Shown in pieces: positions 19,098-26,485 of a stretch of DNA of 64,000 nt; position 1 is the stretch's first letter; each line of letters starts with the position of its first letter. Location of the stretch: the NCBI GenBank assembly GCA_024349765.1, contig AP026073.1, positions 7,316,001 to 7,380,000 of the forward strand. The letters are read 5' to 3'. Below the pieces are notes generated by a model, which saw only the letters and a program-made list of their open reading frames with translations, was not told the origin of the DNA and did not search any database. The stretch comes from Streptomyces nigrescens. GTDB taxonomy: Bacteria; Actinomycetota; Actinomycetes; Streptomycetales; Streptomycetaceae. The translations under genes and the position numbers were made by a program.

Positions 19098-19790
19098 ATG
19101 GAGCTCATCGTCCTGTGGGACATCGACCACACCCTCATCGAGAACGCCGGGGTGAGCAAGGAGATCTACGCCGCAGCGTTCTCGGCATTGGCAGGAGGCC
19201 CGCCGACCGGGCCGGCGCGGACAGAGGGGCGAACGGATCGCCTGATCATGCGGGACATGTTCGTGCGCCACGGTCTGTCCGAGCCGGACTGGGCCGCCGT
19301 CGAGGCCGCGCTGGCCCGTGCCGGGGACGAACGCCTGGAGGTTCTCGGTAAGCGCGGGACCGTACTCCCCGGAGTGCGCGATGCCCTCAAGGCGGCTTCG
19401 GCACATGATGGCTGGGTGTCTTCGGTACTGACGGGCAACATCGCGGCCAACGCGCGCGTAAAGCTGTCGGCCTTTCACCTTGATGCCTTGCTGGACTTGC
19501 CTGTTGGGGCCTACGGGGCTGATGCGGAGCAGCGTCCTGACCTCGTGGGTGTCGCCCGGGAGCGGACCCAGCGCCTCCGCGGAGTACGGGATGACGTACC
19601 CGTGGTGCTGGTGGGGGACACGCCGCGGGACGTCGAGGCCGCCCTTGCCACGGGCTCCGGAATCGTCGCGGTTGCTTCAGGCGTTCACAGCCCCGAAGAG
19701 CTGGCTGCCGCCGGTGCGGATGTAGTGCTGCCTGATCTGTCGGATACGGCGCAGCTACTGCGGATTCTGGGGACCTTCGCGGCGCGCTGA
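19098..19790 (+). CDS. HAD-superfamily hydrolase
   Basis: 230-aa haloacid-dehalogenase-type phosphatase. Motif I is LWDIDHTLIE near the N-terminus, motif II SVLTGN, and motif IV VVLVGDTPRDVEAAL; a helical cap follows motif I (C1 type, phosphoglycolate-phosphatase-like). Substrate unknown. The ATG at 19098 begins just before motif I and has no clear ribosome site but a TACCCT seven bases upstream, suggesting a leaderless mRNA. A second copy of the operator motif follows the stop codon directly. Confidence 0.85.
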   Translation: MELIVLWDIDHTLIENAGVSKEIYAAAFSALAGGPPTGPARTEGRTDRLIMRDMFVRHGLSEPDWAAVEAALARAGDERLEVLGKRGTVLPGVRDALKAASAHDGWVSSVLTGNIAANARVKLSAFHLDALLDLPVGAYGADAEQRPDLVGVARERTQRLRGVRDDVPVVLVGDTPRDVEAALATGSGIVAVASGVHSPEELAAAGADVVLPDLSDTAQLLRILGTFAAR

Positions 19791-19808
19791 AACGTCCCAG
19801 GACGTCTT
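19791..19808. promoter_or_regulatory. Second GGACGT operator, inverted
   Basis: AACGTCCCAGGACGTCTT read on the minus strand is AAGACGTCCTGGGACGTT, nearly the same as the site at 19039-19057. It starts at the base after the HAD stop codon and precedes the small zinc-finger-like gene. Confidence 0.55.
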
Positions 19809-20077
19809 GGAGAGCGTCCGCATACGGGGTGATGCGGTCCCCACGCGCTCGGCCACCATCGGTTCTCCAACCAGGGAACTGGCGAAGGGGGATCGCTCGT
19901 GATCGGGGACGTCACCGCAAGCCACAAGATCCGGATGCTGTGCCTGCAGGCTGTTGTACCGCGGCAACTTCGAATAGCGGCACTGCTTCCACGGAACGCG
20001 GCTCCGGCACGCCAACGCGGACGAGAGCGGGCCTGCCCCTGTGCCCGCCCAGTCCAATTGATCTCAGGGGTCGCGTC

Positions 20078-20449
20078 GTGCTTCTGGAACTGGTCATGCC
20101 GTACAGGGTGATCCCTGGCATAGCCGAATTCGCCCGCGGCGGCCTGCCTGCCCCGGCAGCCACCGATGACCGCAACCAGTGGGTCGATGGTTATTGCTGG
20201 CTGTACTGCGGACAGCAGTGGACCCGGGTCCTGTGGATCGGCCCCGTGAGCGTGGCCGGCGCCAAGGCGCCGATGTACGCCTGCGGACCGTGTATCCGGA
20301 AACTCCAGGACCAGGTCTGGCAATCCGTCCTTCTCAGCGACGGGTCGGCTGGGGCCGTTCAAGTCGGAGTTCCTCCTGAAGCCGAGTCGTCAGGCGGACG
20401 CGTCCGAGGAAGGCACCGAGCGCCAGGAGGATTCCTGCGCCGCCACTGA
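20078..20449 (+). CDS. Small Cys-rich protein of unknown function
   Basis: 123 aa from the GTG at 20078 (AGGGG eight bases upstream), or 117 aa from ATG 20096. The central part VDGYCWLYCGQQWTRVLWIG, then PMYACGPCIRKLQDQV, holds two CxxC-like pairs that could bind one zinc ion. I do not recognise the family. The C-terminal 35 residues are Gly/Arg-rich and less convincing. It lies between the HAD gene and the short peptide gene and might belong with either. About 270 bp upstream (19809-20077) show no clear gene. Confidence 0.5.
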   Translation: MLLELVMPYRVIPGIAEFARGGLPAPAATDDRNQWVDGYCWLYCGQQWTRVLWIGPVSVAGAKAPMYACGPCIRKLQDQVWQSVLLSDGSAGAVQVGVPPEAESSGGRVRGRHRAPGGFLRRH

Positions 20450-20559
20450 GTGCGCCCGCGTGCAGACACCGCCCTGTCAACGTCGCCCCGTGCGTGACAG
20501 CCCCAGCACCGCGGGCCCCCCCGCCCACGCTTCACCAGTCCCTCGGCACGCCACAGACG

Positions 20560-20579
20560 TCCCGCCGAAACCGGCGGGA
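20560..20579 (+). promoter_or_regulatory. Hairpin just upstream of the peptide gene
   Basis: TCCCGCCG and CGGCGGGA form an eight-base-pair stem around AAAC, ending about 15 bases before the ribosome site of the peptide gene. It could protect or attenuate the leader of that mRNA. Confidence 0.45.
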
Positions 20580-20603
20580 GACCGGTAGAGGAAGGAGCAC
20601 GAA

Positions 20604-20765
20604 GTGCGAGAGAAGCAACCCTCCGTCGAGGAGGGTCTCCTGGTCGCCGTGGAAGTCCTCACGAGGGTCCATGACCGGCACGACAGCAACGCCTCCGACC
20701 CCGGGCAGGGCTCCTCGGGTGACGGCCCCTGGCCTGGTGGAGACGGGCTGAACCACGCGGCGTAG
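20604..20765 (+). CDS. Short peptide, candidate RiPP precursor
   Basis: 53-aa peptide from GTG 20604, with a very strong ribosome site (GAAGGAG six bases upstream). It begins VREKQPSVEEGLLVAVEVLT, an acidic, helix-forming stretch suited to a leader, and ends in a Gly/Ser/Asp-rich part, SSGDGPWPGGDGLNHAA, with no Cys. It stands directly before a JmjC/cupin oxygenase and an aldo/keto reductase, separated from them by a strong hairpin. This is the layout of ribosomal peptides modified after translation, where the hairpin keeps precursor mRNA in excess. No known precursor family comes to mind. The assignment is inference. Confidence 0.55.
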   Translation: MREKQPSVEEGLLVAVEVLTRVHDRHDSNASDPGQGSSGDGPWPGGDGLNHAA

Positions 20766-20780
20766 CCGTCAGTTCGCTGG

Positions 20781-20808
20781 CGGAGGGGCAGCGTAGGCGG
20801 CCCCTCCG
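20781..20808 (+). terminator. Hairpin between peptide and oxygenase genes
   Basis: CGGAGGGGC (20781-20789) pairs with GCCCCTCCG (20800-20808) around a ten-base loop. No T-run follows, so it may be a partial terminator or an mRNA end protector. Confidence 0.6.
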
Positions 20809-20846
20809 CCCCCGTCCCCGTCTAACGCAAGGAGGGAGATCGAATC

Positions 20847-22058
20847 ATGGACCACCGCTTGGTCCGCGCCGTCGAAGAGGCACTGGGGTGGGATGGCCCA
20901 GCCCAACTCGGAGGGGAGTTCGCCCGCGGAAGCATCAACGACCGCGAAGTCGTGGCGAGGCTACTCACGCCTTCGCGGCTGCTCGACATGGTGATGCGCC
21001 GGAGCCTGGCCAACCCGCAGTTCCGGCTCTTCAAGGGTGGCGAGGAACTGCACCCCGACGCCTATCTCAACCGGCAGGTCACACCCCGGGGGCAGGCGAT
21101 ACCGATGGCGGACATGCGCCGCGTGGGCAACCTGCTGCGCGAGGGCGCGACGCTGGTTCTGGACCAGTCGAACGTCTTCGACCCCACGATGGAAGTGACG
21201 TGCCGAGCCATGCAGTGGTGGTCCCGGGAACACGTCCAGGCGAACGTCTACCTGACCACGAACGACGCGTCCGGCTTCGACCTGCACTGGGACGACCACG
21301 ACGTCCTCATCGTGCAACTCGCCGGCGAAAAACAATGGGAGGTACGCGGTGCCTCCCGGCCCGTACCGATGTTCCGGGACGCTGAGCGGAACAACACCCC
21401 CAGCGAAGAGATCGTATGGACCGGCACCATGAAAGCCGGCGACGTGATGCACATCCCGCGCGGCTACTGGCATGCCGCCACCCGCGTGGGCCGAGGCGGC
21501 GGTCACAGCACCCACGTAACGTTCGGCTTCGCCAAGCGCACCGCCGTGAGCTGGCTGACCTGGCTCGCCGACTGGTCCCGTCAGGAGGAGGTGTTCCGCC
21601 ACGACCTCGATCGCTGGGGTAGCCCTGACGAGCAGCAGGCCCAGCGGCTGGCGCTGACCGCCGCGGCCTCCCAGCTCATCGACGCCCGCGACCCGGCAGA
21701 GTTCCTCCGGCTTCGTGAACAGGAAGCTCCTCCCGGCCGTCATGTCCCGTTCCTGGACATCTTCGGCCCCCTTGAAGCTGTGGCGTGCGTCAGCGAGTTC
21801 CCGCCCGTAATCACGCAGGACGGGGAGACGGTCGACGTGGTGGCCGCGGGCAAGAAGCTCACCTTCGCGGCCAAGGCCCTGCCGGGGCTCGGCCTGCTCC
21901 TGAGCGGCCACCCCGTGAGGCTGGACGAGGCTACTCGGCAGGTGGGCACCGAGGTGGAAGCACTGGCGAAGATCTTGGTGGAGGAGGAGCTGTGCGCGAG
22001 TGTGACCCCCGAATTGTTCTCGGGCTACACCGGTCTCGTTACGAGCGCCGGATCCTGA
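20847..22058 (+). CDS. JmjC/cupin-fold Fe(II)/2-oxoglutarate oxygenase
   Basis: 403-aa protein of the cupin_4 (JmjC-like, ribosomal-oxygenase-related) family. The facial triad is visible: His147 and Asp149 in FDLHWDDHDVLIVQL and His209 in HIPRGYWHAA. GEKQWEV follows the first strand as in ROXA/MINA53-type enzymes, which hydroxylate protein side chains, so a peptide substrate is credible. The ATG at 20847 has AAGGAGGGAG upstream. It overlaps the reductase gene by 67 bp and follows the 53-aa peptide gene, so I infer it hydroxylates that peptide. Confidence 0.85.
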   Translation: MDHRLVRAVEEALGWDGPAQLGGEFARGSINDREVVARLLTPSRLLDMVMRRSLANPQFRLFKGGEELHPDAYLNRQVTPRGQAIPMADMRRVGNLLREGATLVLDQSNVFDPTMEVTCRAMQWWSREHVQANVYLTTNDASGFDLHWDDHDVLIVQLAGEKQWEVRGASRPVPMFRDAERNNTPSEEIVWTGTMKAGDVMHIPRGYWHAATRVGRGGGHSTHVTFGFAKRTAVSWLTWLADWSRQEEVFRHDLDRWGSPDEQQAQRLALTAAASQLIDARDPAEFLRLREQEAPPGRHVPFLDIFGPLEAVACVSEFPPVITQDGETVDVVAAGKKLTFAAKALPGLGLLLSGHPVRLDEATRQVGTEVEALAKILVEEELCASVTPELFSGYTGLVTSAGS

Positions 22059-22852
22059 CGAGCGCCTTGGAACTCGGTGTCGACGCGATCGACACCAGCT
22101 TCAACTACCTCGGATTCTCGGCCCACACTGCCTTGGCTACCGCCGGGCGCGGCCTCCTCCCCCGCTTCAAGATCTCCACCAAGGTCGGCTTCTTCCCGAC
22201 TGCCGGCCGGGCCGAGCACTCTCTCGACCCTGATCGCCTTCGGGAAGCCATGGAGCAGAGCAACCGCGACCTGGGCCGCGCCCCGGATCTTGTGTTCCTC
22301 CATAACCCGGAGCGGTCGCTGACCGGCTCCTTTCCAGCTGCTCAGGACAGGCTGGGGACGGCGTGCGCTGCCGTGGAGAGGGCAGCGGCAGAGGGGCTGT
22401 GTGGAGGCTGGGGCATCTCCTCATGGGATGCCCGCCCCCTGCCCAGCCTCGTGGACGGCACCACGCCCAGGCCCGACGTGGTCATGGTCCGCGCTGGCCT
22501 CACTGCCGGAATCGACGTCCTGGAAGCCTCCGAAGCGCTGGCGGCTGGATGGGACCTCGGCATCGCCCAGCTCTGGGGCATGAGCCCCTTCGGCGGCAGG
22601 GCGACGGATCCGCTGTGGGACAAGGTCGACCCACGAGTGTTCATCCAGGACCCTGACGAGGGCCTCTCGGCCGTACAGGCTGCGTTCCGCACCGCTTATC
22701 AGCTACCCCGGGTAGGAAGGACCGCAGTCGGTACGGACAACCCTTCTCACCTGCGAGAACTGATCGCTGCCCTGCGGTACGAGGCCAACGCCGACACGCT
22801 CCTCACGTACCGCCGACTCCTCCGCGAGCGGACAGCCCGTCAGTCCGTGTGA
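21992..22852 (+). CDS. Aldo/keto reductase
   Basis: 286-aa NAD(P)H-dependent oxidoreductase with the aldo/keto reductase tetrad: Asp34 and Tyr39 (DAIDTSFNYLG), Lys64 (ISTKVGF) and His104 (LVFLHNPE). I chose the GTG at 21992 because GGAGGAG lies just before it and VLGLHRSRYERRI looks like the family's first strand; this starts 67 bp inside the oxygenase gene, so the two are tightly coupled. It could reduce an aldehyde or ketone made by the oxygenase. It converges with the kinase-like gene, overlapping 13 bp. Confidence 0.85.
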   Translation: MRECDPRIVLGLHRSRYERRILTSALELGVDAIDTSFNYLGFSAHTALATAGRGLLPRFKISTKVGFFPTAGRAEHSLDPDRLREAMEQSNRDLGRAPDLVFLHNPERSLTGSFPAAQDRLGTACAAVERAAAEGLCGGWGISSWDARPLPSLVDGTTPRPDVVMVRAGLTAGIDVLEASEALAAGWDLGIAQLWGMSPFGGRATDPLWDKVDPRVFIQDPDEGLSAVQAAFRTAYQLPRVGRTAVGTDNPSHLRELIAALRYEANADTLLTYRRLLRERTARQSV

Positions 22853-23697
22853 AGGTGCTCCGCGATCTGTGCGGCCATCCGGCGTGCCGGTTCAAGGCGG
22901 GGGTCTTCAGGGTGGGCATCCGGGGCCAGGATCTTCGCGCAGACAAACAGAGTCATCAGTTTGCCGTCCCGGCTCTCCAAGTCGTGGCGCCGTTCATGGC
23001 GGACACGCTCGGCCAAAGCCGGGACAGCGAGGGAGTTACCCCACAGTGACGCGGCATCCAGGCCCCGGGGGGCCATCCCCCAGTCCTCCCAGTCGAATAG
23101 ACAGAACTCCGGACCGGTCACGTTCGCCCAGTTCAAGTCAGCGTGCGCCGGCCGCCACTCGTTCGCCGTCATGTCGATACCATCGGGGAGGAACCGGCGG
23201 ATCGCCTCAGCGACGCCGTGCTGGGTGATCGTGACCGTATCCGGTGTGGCAACGCGCGTCGTGCGCTGGGCCCCCAAGGCATCTAGCGACGCGTTCAGCG
23301 CGTGCCACCACTCGTCCGGCAGGCCGGGATCAGCAGCCAGGACGCTGGTACCAATCGGCTCGCCAGGAAGGAGATCCGTCTCGTCGACCCGCCACATCAC
23401 AGCGGTGTCCGGTTGGCGCCAGACCGCTGCCCGGTGCCACCGAGGCTGCGCAACGCCCTCCAAGACAGCCGCGCACTCGGTCCCGTTCCAGCCCTGGCTT
23501 CCGATCCTTTGCAGCCTGCGCCGCTCGATCCGGACCCAGGTACGACGGCTCGTACAAGCACCGAGCGAGCGGCGTTTGCGCACCAGCGTCCCTCGGTCGA
23601 GCTGCGTCCGGAGTGAACGCTCAACCTCGTTGAGCACCTCATCGATCGGCTCAACTCGCAAGTCGAAGGGGACAGTAGTGGGCACAGAAGACGACAC
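22840..23697 (-). CDS. Aminoglycoside-phosphotransferase-fold protein
   Basis: 285-aa protein with the APH/choline-kinase fold. The catalytic loop is HADLNWAN (Asp187, Asn192) and the metal site is LFDWEDWG. The N-terminal lobe is atypical and lacks an obvious glycine loop. Such proteins phosphorylate small molecules or, in some RiPP clusters, peptides; the substrate here is unknown. The GTG at 23697 has a perfect AAGGAGG four bases upstream. It is on the opposite strand to the reductase and converges with it. Confidence 0.8.
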   Translation of the reverse strand: MSSSVPTTVPFDLRVEPIDEVLNEVERSLRTQLDRGTLVRKRRSLGACTSRRTWVRIERRRLQRIGSQGWNGTECAAVLEGVAQPRWHRAAVWRQPDTAVMWRVDETDLLPGEPIGTSVLAADPGLPDEWWHALNASLDALGAQRTTRVATPDTVTITQHGVAEAIRRFLPDGIDMTANEWRPAHADLNWANVTGPEFCLFDWEDWGMAPRGLDAASLWGNSLAVPALAERVRHERRHDLESRDGKLMTLFVCAKILAPDAHPEDPRLEPARRMAAQIAEHLHTD

Positions 23698-23765
23698 TGA
23701 ACCTCCTTGGCGAGTGACCGACGCTAGCAAGAAACTGGCTCTTCCGGTCCGCGGAGGGAGAAGAC

Positions 23766-24012
23766 ATGACACGGCAGACGGCCGATGGGCGATGCGAGGT
23801 CGGCGCCGCCATCGTGGTGCACGAAGGGCGCGTACTGCTGGTGTGGCTCAAGCTCCTGGAGCCGAATCAGGCCGGCATCACAGCCTACGAGAAGGCTGGG
23901 TTCCGTCCGGCCGGACGACTCCGGCAGTCGGGCCTCTGGCTCGGGCAGCGCGCCCATCATGGATGGGCGCGCTGCCCGAGGACTTTCCCGGGCCTTCGGC
24001 GATATCCACTGC
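23766..24012 (+). pseudogene. NUDIX/GNAT chimeric remnant
   Basis: The first 26 codons (MTRQTADGRCEVGAAIVVHE, then GRVLLV) are the start of a NUDIX hydrolase, with GGAGGGAGAAG before the ATG. They pass directly into VWLKLLEPNQAGITAYEKAG, then FRPAGRLRQSGLWLGQ, the C-terminal end of a GNAT acetyltransferase. The NUDIX box and the acetyl-CoA loop are both missing. A frameshift follows: the expected GNAT ending continues in another frame as MGALPEDFPGPSAIS (about 23960-24010). It is best read as a deletion that fused two neighbouring genes and then decayed. Confidence 0.7.
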
Positions 24013-24110
24013 CGTCGACGCGGGAACGCCCTTACGGGATCCCGAGCAGCCCAGTCGCGAAGCGAAAGGCGCCTTCACTGCCTCCGCCCTCGTTAGAGGC
24101 CGTGCAGCAG

Positions 24111-24518
24111 CTAACTCCAAGGGGAAGTGCGCTTAGGGAAAAGCTCGGCCATGATTTCTCGCGCACGCTCGTCCGGCACAGCGGGAGCCTGATACTCAAC
24201 TTTCCGTACGTGATCGAGAAAATCGACTGGAAGGGCAATGTGGTAACGCGAAAGGTAGTGAACGAGGTCAACAGGCCAGACCCATTCACCATCTGTCACC
24301 AGTGACCCGGCACCACCGACCCACTCATCTCCGGAGATGACGTCACGCTCAGCACCCATGGTACTGAAGATCTCCTCACCGCCTTTGAGGTAGGAGAGAA
24401 TTTGATCTTCATCAGGGGCGGGTGGGCCCTCCATGGCTTGGACCAGAGACTCACTGTAGACAGCAGGGTCACCATCCTCGTTGCCTTCTACAAAGAAACC
24501 TACTCGGCGAATCATCAT
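24111..24518 (-). CDS. Probable immunity protein
   Basis: 135-aa acidic cytoplasmic protein of no family I recognise (starts MMIRRVGFFVEGNEDGDPAV, ends REIMAELFPKRTSPWS). It sits 18 bp downstream of the polymorphic-toxin gene on the same strand, the position of a cognate immunity gene. It is AT-richer than its neighbours, as many exchanged toxin/immunity genes are. Function is inferred only from position, size and charge. Confidence 0.6.
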   Translation of the reverse strand: MMIRRVGFFVEGNEDGDPAVYSESLVQAMEGPPAPDEDQILSYLKGGEEIFSTMGAERDVISGDEWVGGAGSLVTDGEWVWPVDLVHYLSRYHIALPVDFLDHVRKVEYQAPAVPDERAREIMAELFPKRTSPWS

Positions 24519-24536
24519 TCCTCGCAGTCGTGGGCG

Positions 24537-25823
24537 TCAGTCAGTGATCGGAAGGAATATTCGCCAGTATCCACCCTTGTCGATGACAGGTTCCTGGATT
24601 CCCAGCTTGCGATCCACTCCCATGCGATTGGTTGGCGCGTAGACAGGGGCTCCCATCTCATTTGCCACGGACTGCGCCAGCGGCTCCGTTCCGGCTCCCG
24701 AGTGGCAGGATACCAAGCGAATAGGCCCACCCGTGTAGTTCGGATTGTTGCGAATACTTTCCACTACCTGGTGAGGGCTTATCTCGTAGGTGGTCTTCGC
24801 TATGCCTGCTGGATTGACGTGTCCTGCGATGAAGACGTTGTCGGACGTACCGTGCACGACAACGTCGTGGACACCATCAACACGTCTTACCCGTTCCAAA
24901 TTCGACAGAGTGCGTGGGTCGTAGCCAATGGTTGTCGTCTGCTTGCCGTGGTAGATCGGATGGCCGGACGGCAGTACGTCGTCCCCCGCCTTGGCCGGGG
25001 GCGCCATGGCGTCCGATTTCGGGGAGTGATAGAGCTGCCAAGTGCGCCGCTTGCCCATCTGGTCGATCGCTGGGCGAAGACGGAGACCGTCGAGCTTTGC
25101 ATCCGCAAGAACCGTCTTGAAGCCGCCGGCGTCTCCAACTGCCTTGGCAGTGCGGGCCGCGCCACCGAAGGCACCACCCAGCAAGACGCCGGTGACCCCA
25201 GCGTCTTTGACCTCGGCAAGGTTGATGCCGTGTTGGTCACCGAGGAGGTTGCGGCCGCCCTGGGCGACCACCACGTCCACGGTGATGGCTTCGATGCCGC
25301 CGATGGCGGCGGTGGCCAGGACCGTTCCGGCGATCTCGGCGACGGTGGCGGAAACGGCGACGCCCGCCGTACTCGCTGCCGCAACGATCGCCTCGGTGGC
25401 ACCGACCGCCGCGACCTCGCTGATGCCGCCAGTGAAGAGAGCCAGGGCCGTGCCGGCGACCAGGACCGCGCCGGCGATCTCCAGCTCGTGCTCGATCTTC
25501 TTCTTCGCCTCGGCGATCTGGTCAGCGAACTTGTCCAGTGCCTTGGCCATGTCCCTTGCTGCGGAGGCGACATCGTCCAAGTAGCCCTTGCCACCACCGT
25601 GGTACTTCCGCCAGAACGTGCCGAACGCTTCGATCGACTGGCCCTTGTTGTTGTCGATGACGTCCTGGGCCTTCTTGTGGCAGGCAGCCGTGCAGTCCTC
25701 GACGTCATCGGCGAAGGTGCGCCAAGCGCGGGCGGCCTCCCGGAGCTCGTCCTCGTCGCCCTCCGGCCACCACATGCCTGTCAGATCTTGAACGATCTCT
25801 TTGGCCTTGTCGACAGCACCCAT
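24537..25823 (-). CDS. Polymorphic toxin with Cys-His protease-like C-terminus
   Basis: 428 aa. The N-terminal 110 residues are a helical WXG100-like secretion domain (DELREAARAWRTFADDVEDC). A Gly/Ala-rich hydrophobic linker follows (about 115-225), as in actinobacterial type VII secreted toxins. The C-terminal 140 residues carry VVVHGTSDNVFIAGH (His324-Gly325) and IRLVSCHSGAG (Cys373) followed by ANEMGAPVYAPTNR, suggesting a clan CD (caspase/C80-like) Cys-His dyad. This reading is tentative; a non-protease toxin remains possible. It overlaps the WXG100 gene at one base and precedes the immunity gene. Confidence 0.72.
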   Translation of the reverse strand: MGAVDKAKEIVQDLTGMWWPEGDEDELREAARAWRTFADDVEDCTAACHKKAQDVIDNNKGQSIEAFGTFWRKYHGGGKGYLDDVASAARDMAKALDKFADQIAEAKKKIEHELEIAGAVLVAGTALALFTGGISEVAAVGATEAIVAAASTAGVAVSATVAEIAGTVLATAAIGGIEAITVDVVVAQGGRNLLGDQHGINLAEVKDAGVTGVLLGGAFGGAARTAKAVGDAGGFKTVLADAKLDGLRLRPAIDQMGKRRTWQLYHSPKSDAMAPPAKAGDDVLPSGHPIYHGKQTTTIGYDPRTLSNLERVRRVDGVHDVVVHGTSDNVFIAGHVNPAGIAKTTYEISPHQVVESIRNNPNYTGGPIRLVSCHSGAGTEPLAQSVANEMGAPVYAPTNRMGVDRKLGIQEPVIDKGGYWRIFLPITD

Positions 25824-26140
25824 TACTTACCGCCCTCGAAGCCGGACTTGGCCGACCGGTCCGCCTCCTCGTGATTGGCCGCCATGTCGTTCATAGCCTT
25901 AGTCATGCTGGACAGACCTTTGACCAAGGCCGCGGCGGCCTTCTCGATCTGCGCCCGGTGCGGGGCGTAGGCGTGCTCGAACTTCTTGCCCTGCTCGTCA
26001 CCACCCCACGGCTCCCCCAGCCCATCGAGCGCGTGACGGAGCTTGGCCGTCGCCCGTTCCAGAGCGACAGACTCCCGGTGGAACGTCGGAGCGGCGGACT
26101 TGAGTTGGTCGGTATCTATGTCAAAGCCGTCGCCAGCCAT
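25823..26140 (-). CDS. WXG100 family (EsxA/EsxB-like) protein
   Basis: 105-aa helical-hairpin protein. The WxG turn is GEPWGGDEQGKKFEHAYAPH in the middle, with amphipathic helices on each side and a C-terminal YxxxD/E-like tail replaced by HEEADRSAKSGF. Such proteins are exported by type VII secretion and often pair with a larger LXG/WXG toxin. It ends exactly at the first base of the toxin start, so the two are co-translated. It is probably the toxin's secretion partner. Confidence 0.85.
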   Translation of the reverse strand: MAGDGFDIDTDQLKSAAPTFHRESVALERATAKLRHALDGLGEPWGGDEQGKKFEHAYAPHRAQIEKAAAALVKGLSSMTKAMNDMAANHEEADRSAKSGFEGGK

Positions 26141-26308
26141 GCCTTGCCTCCCCCTTGGTCCTGCTCTCGTAAGTCATCGCGGGCCGCTGACAATGCTTTC
26201 GGCTCACAGGTGGTGACGATGGCATACGGCACTGACAATCGACCTGGTGGGAGCGCATTTCAGCCACGATGCAGCGCTGTCCGGCGGGTGGGTCCAGGAC
26301 AAGGCTGC

Positions 26309-26341
26309 GGCCCCCTACCAGCCGGATGCCGGTAGGGGGCC
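26309..26341 (-). terminator. Strong hairpin upstream of the WXG100 gene
   Basis: GGCCCCCTACC (26309-26319) pairs perfectly with GGTAGGGGGCC (26331-26341) around an 11-base loop. With the next hairpin it probably insulates the toxin cassette from relaxase transcription. Confidence 0.65.
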
Positions 26342-26434
26342 GATTCGCCGATGGCCTGAAACGGTCAGACCTGAGTGCCATCGACATCGGGGATTTTGTG
26401 TGGCGGACAGGGCGAGAGGTGGTCATGCAGCGTT

Positions 26435-26473
26435 TTCCCCACCAGCTCCTCAAGGAGGCCGCCAGGTGGGGAA
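26435..26473 (-). terminator. Terminator of the relaxase gene
   Basis: TTCCCCACC (26435-26443) pairs with GGTGGGGAA (26465-26473), with an inner CTCCT/AGGAG stem, and the minus strand then runs into AAAACG. It begins 13 bases past the relaxase stop. Confidence 0.6.
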
Positions 26474-26485
26474 CGCGTTGGACAG

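Larger units (their letters stand above)
26141..26485. other. Gap between toxin cassette and relaxase operon
   Basis: 345 bp with two strong hairpins (listed separately) and no gene. It separates the secreted-toxin cassette from the mobilization operon, and should contain the promoter of the WXG100 gene at its left end. Confidence 0.6.

Noticed and set aside
19899-20111. 70-codon frame after the HAD gene with a GGGGG ribosome site
   Set aside because: Third-position GC is not kept and the sequence looks random after about 20 codons; the other frame gives the more convincing Cys-rich protein.
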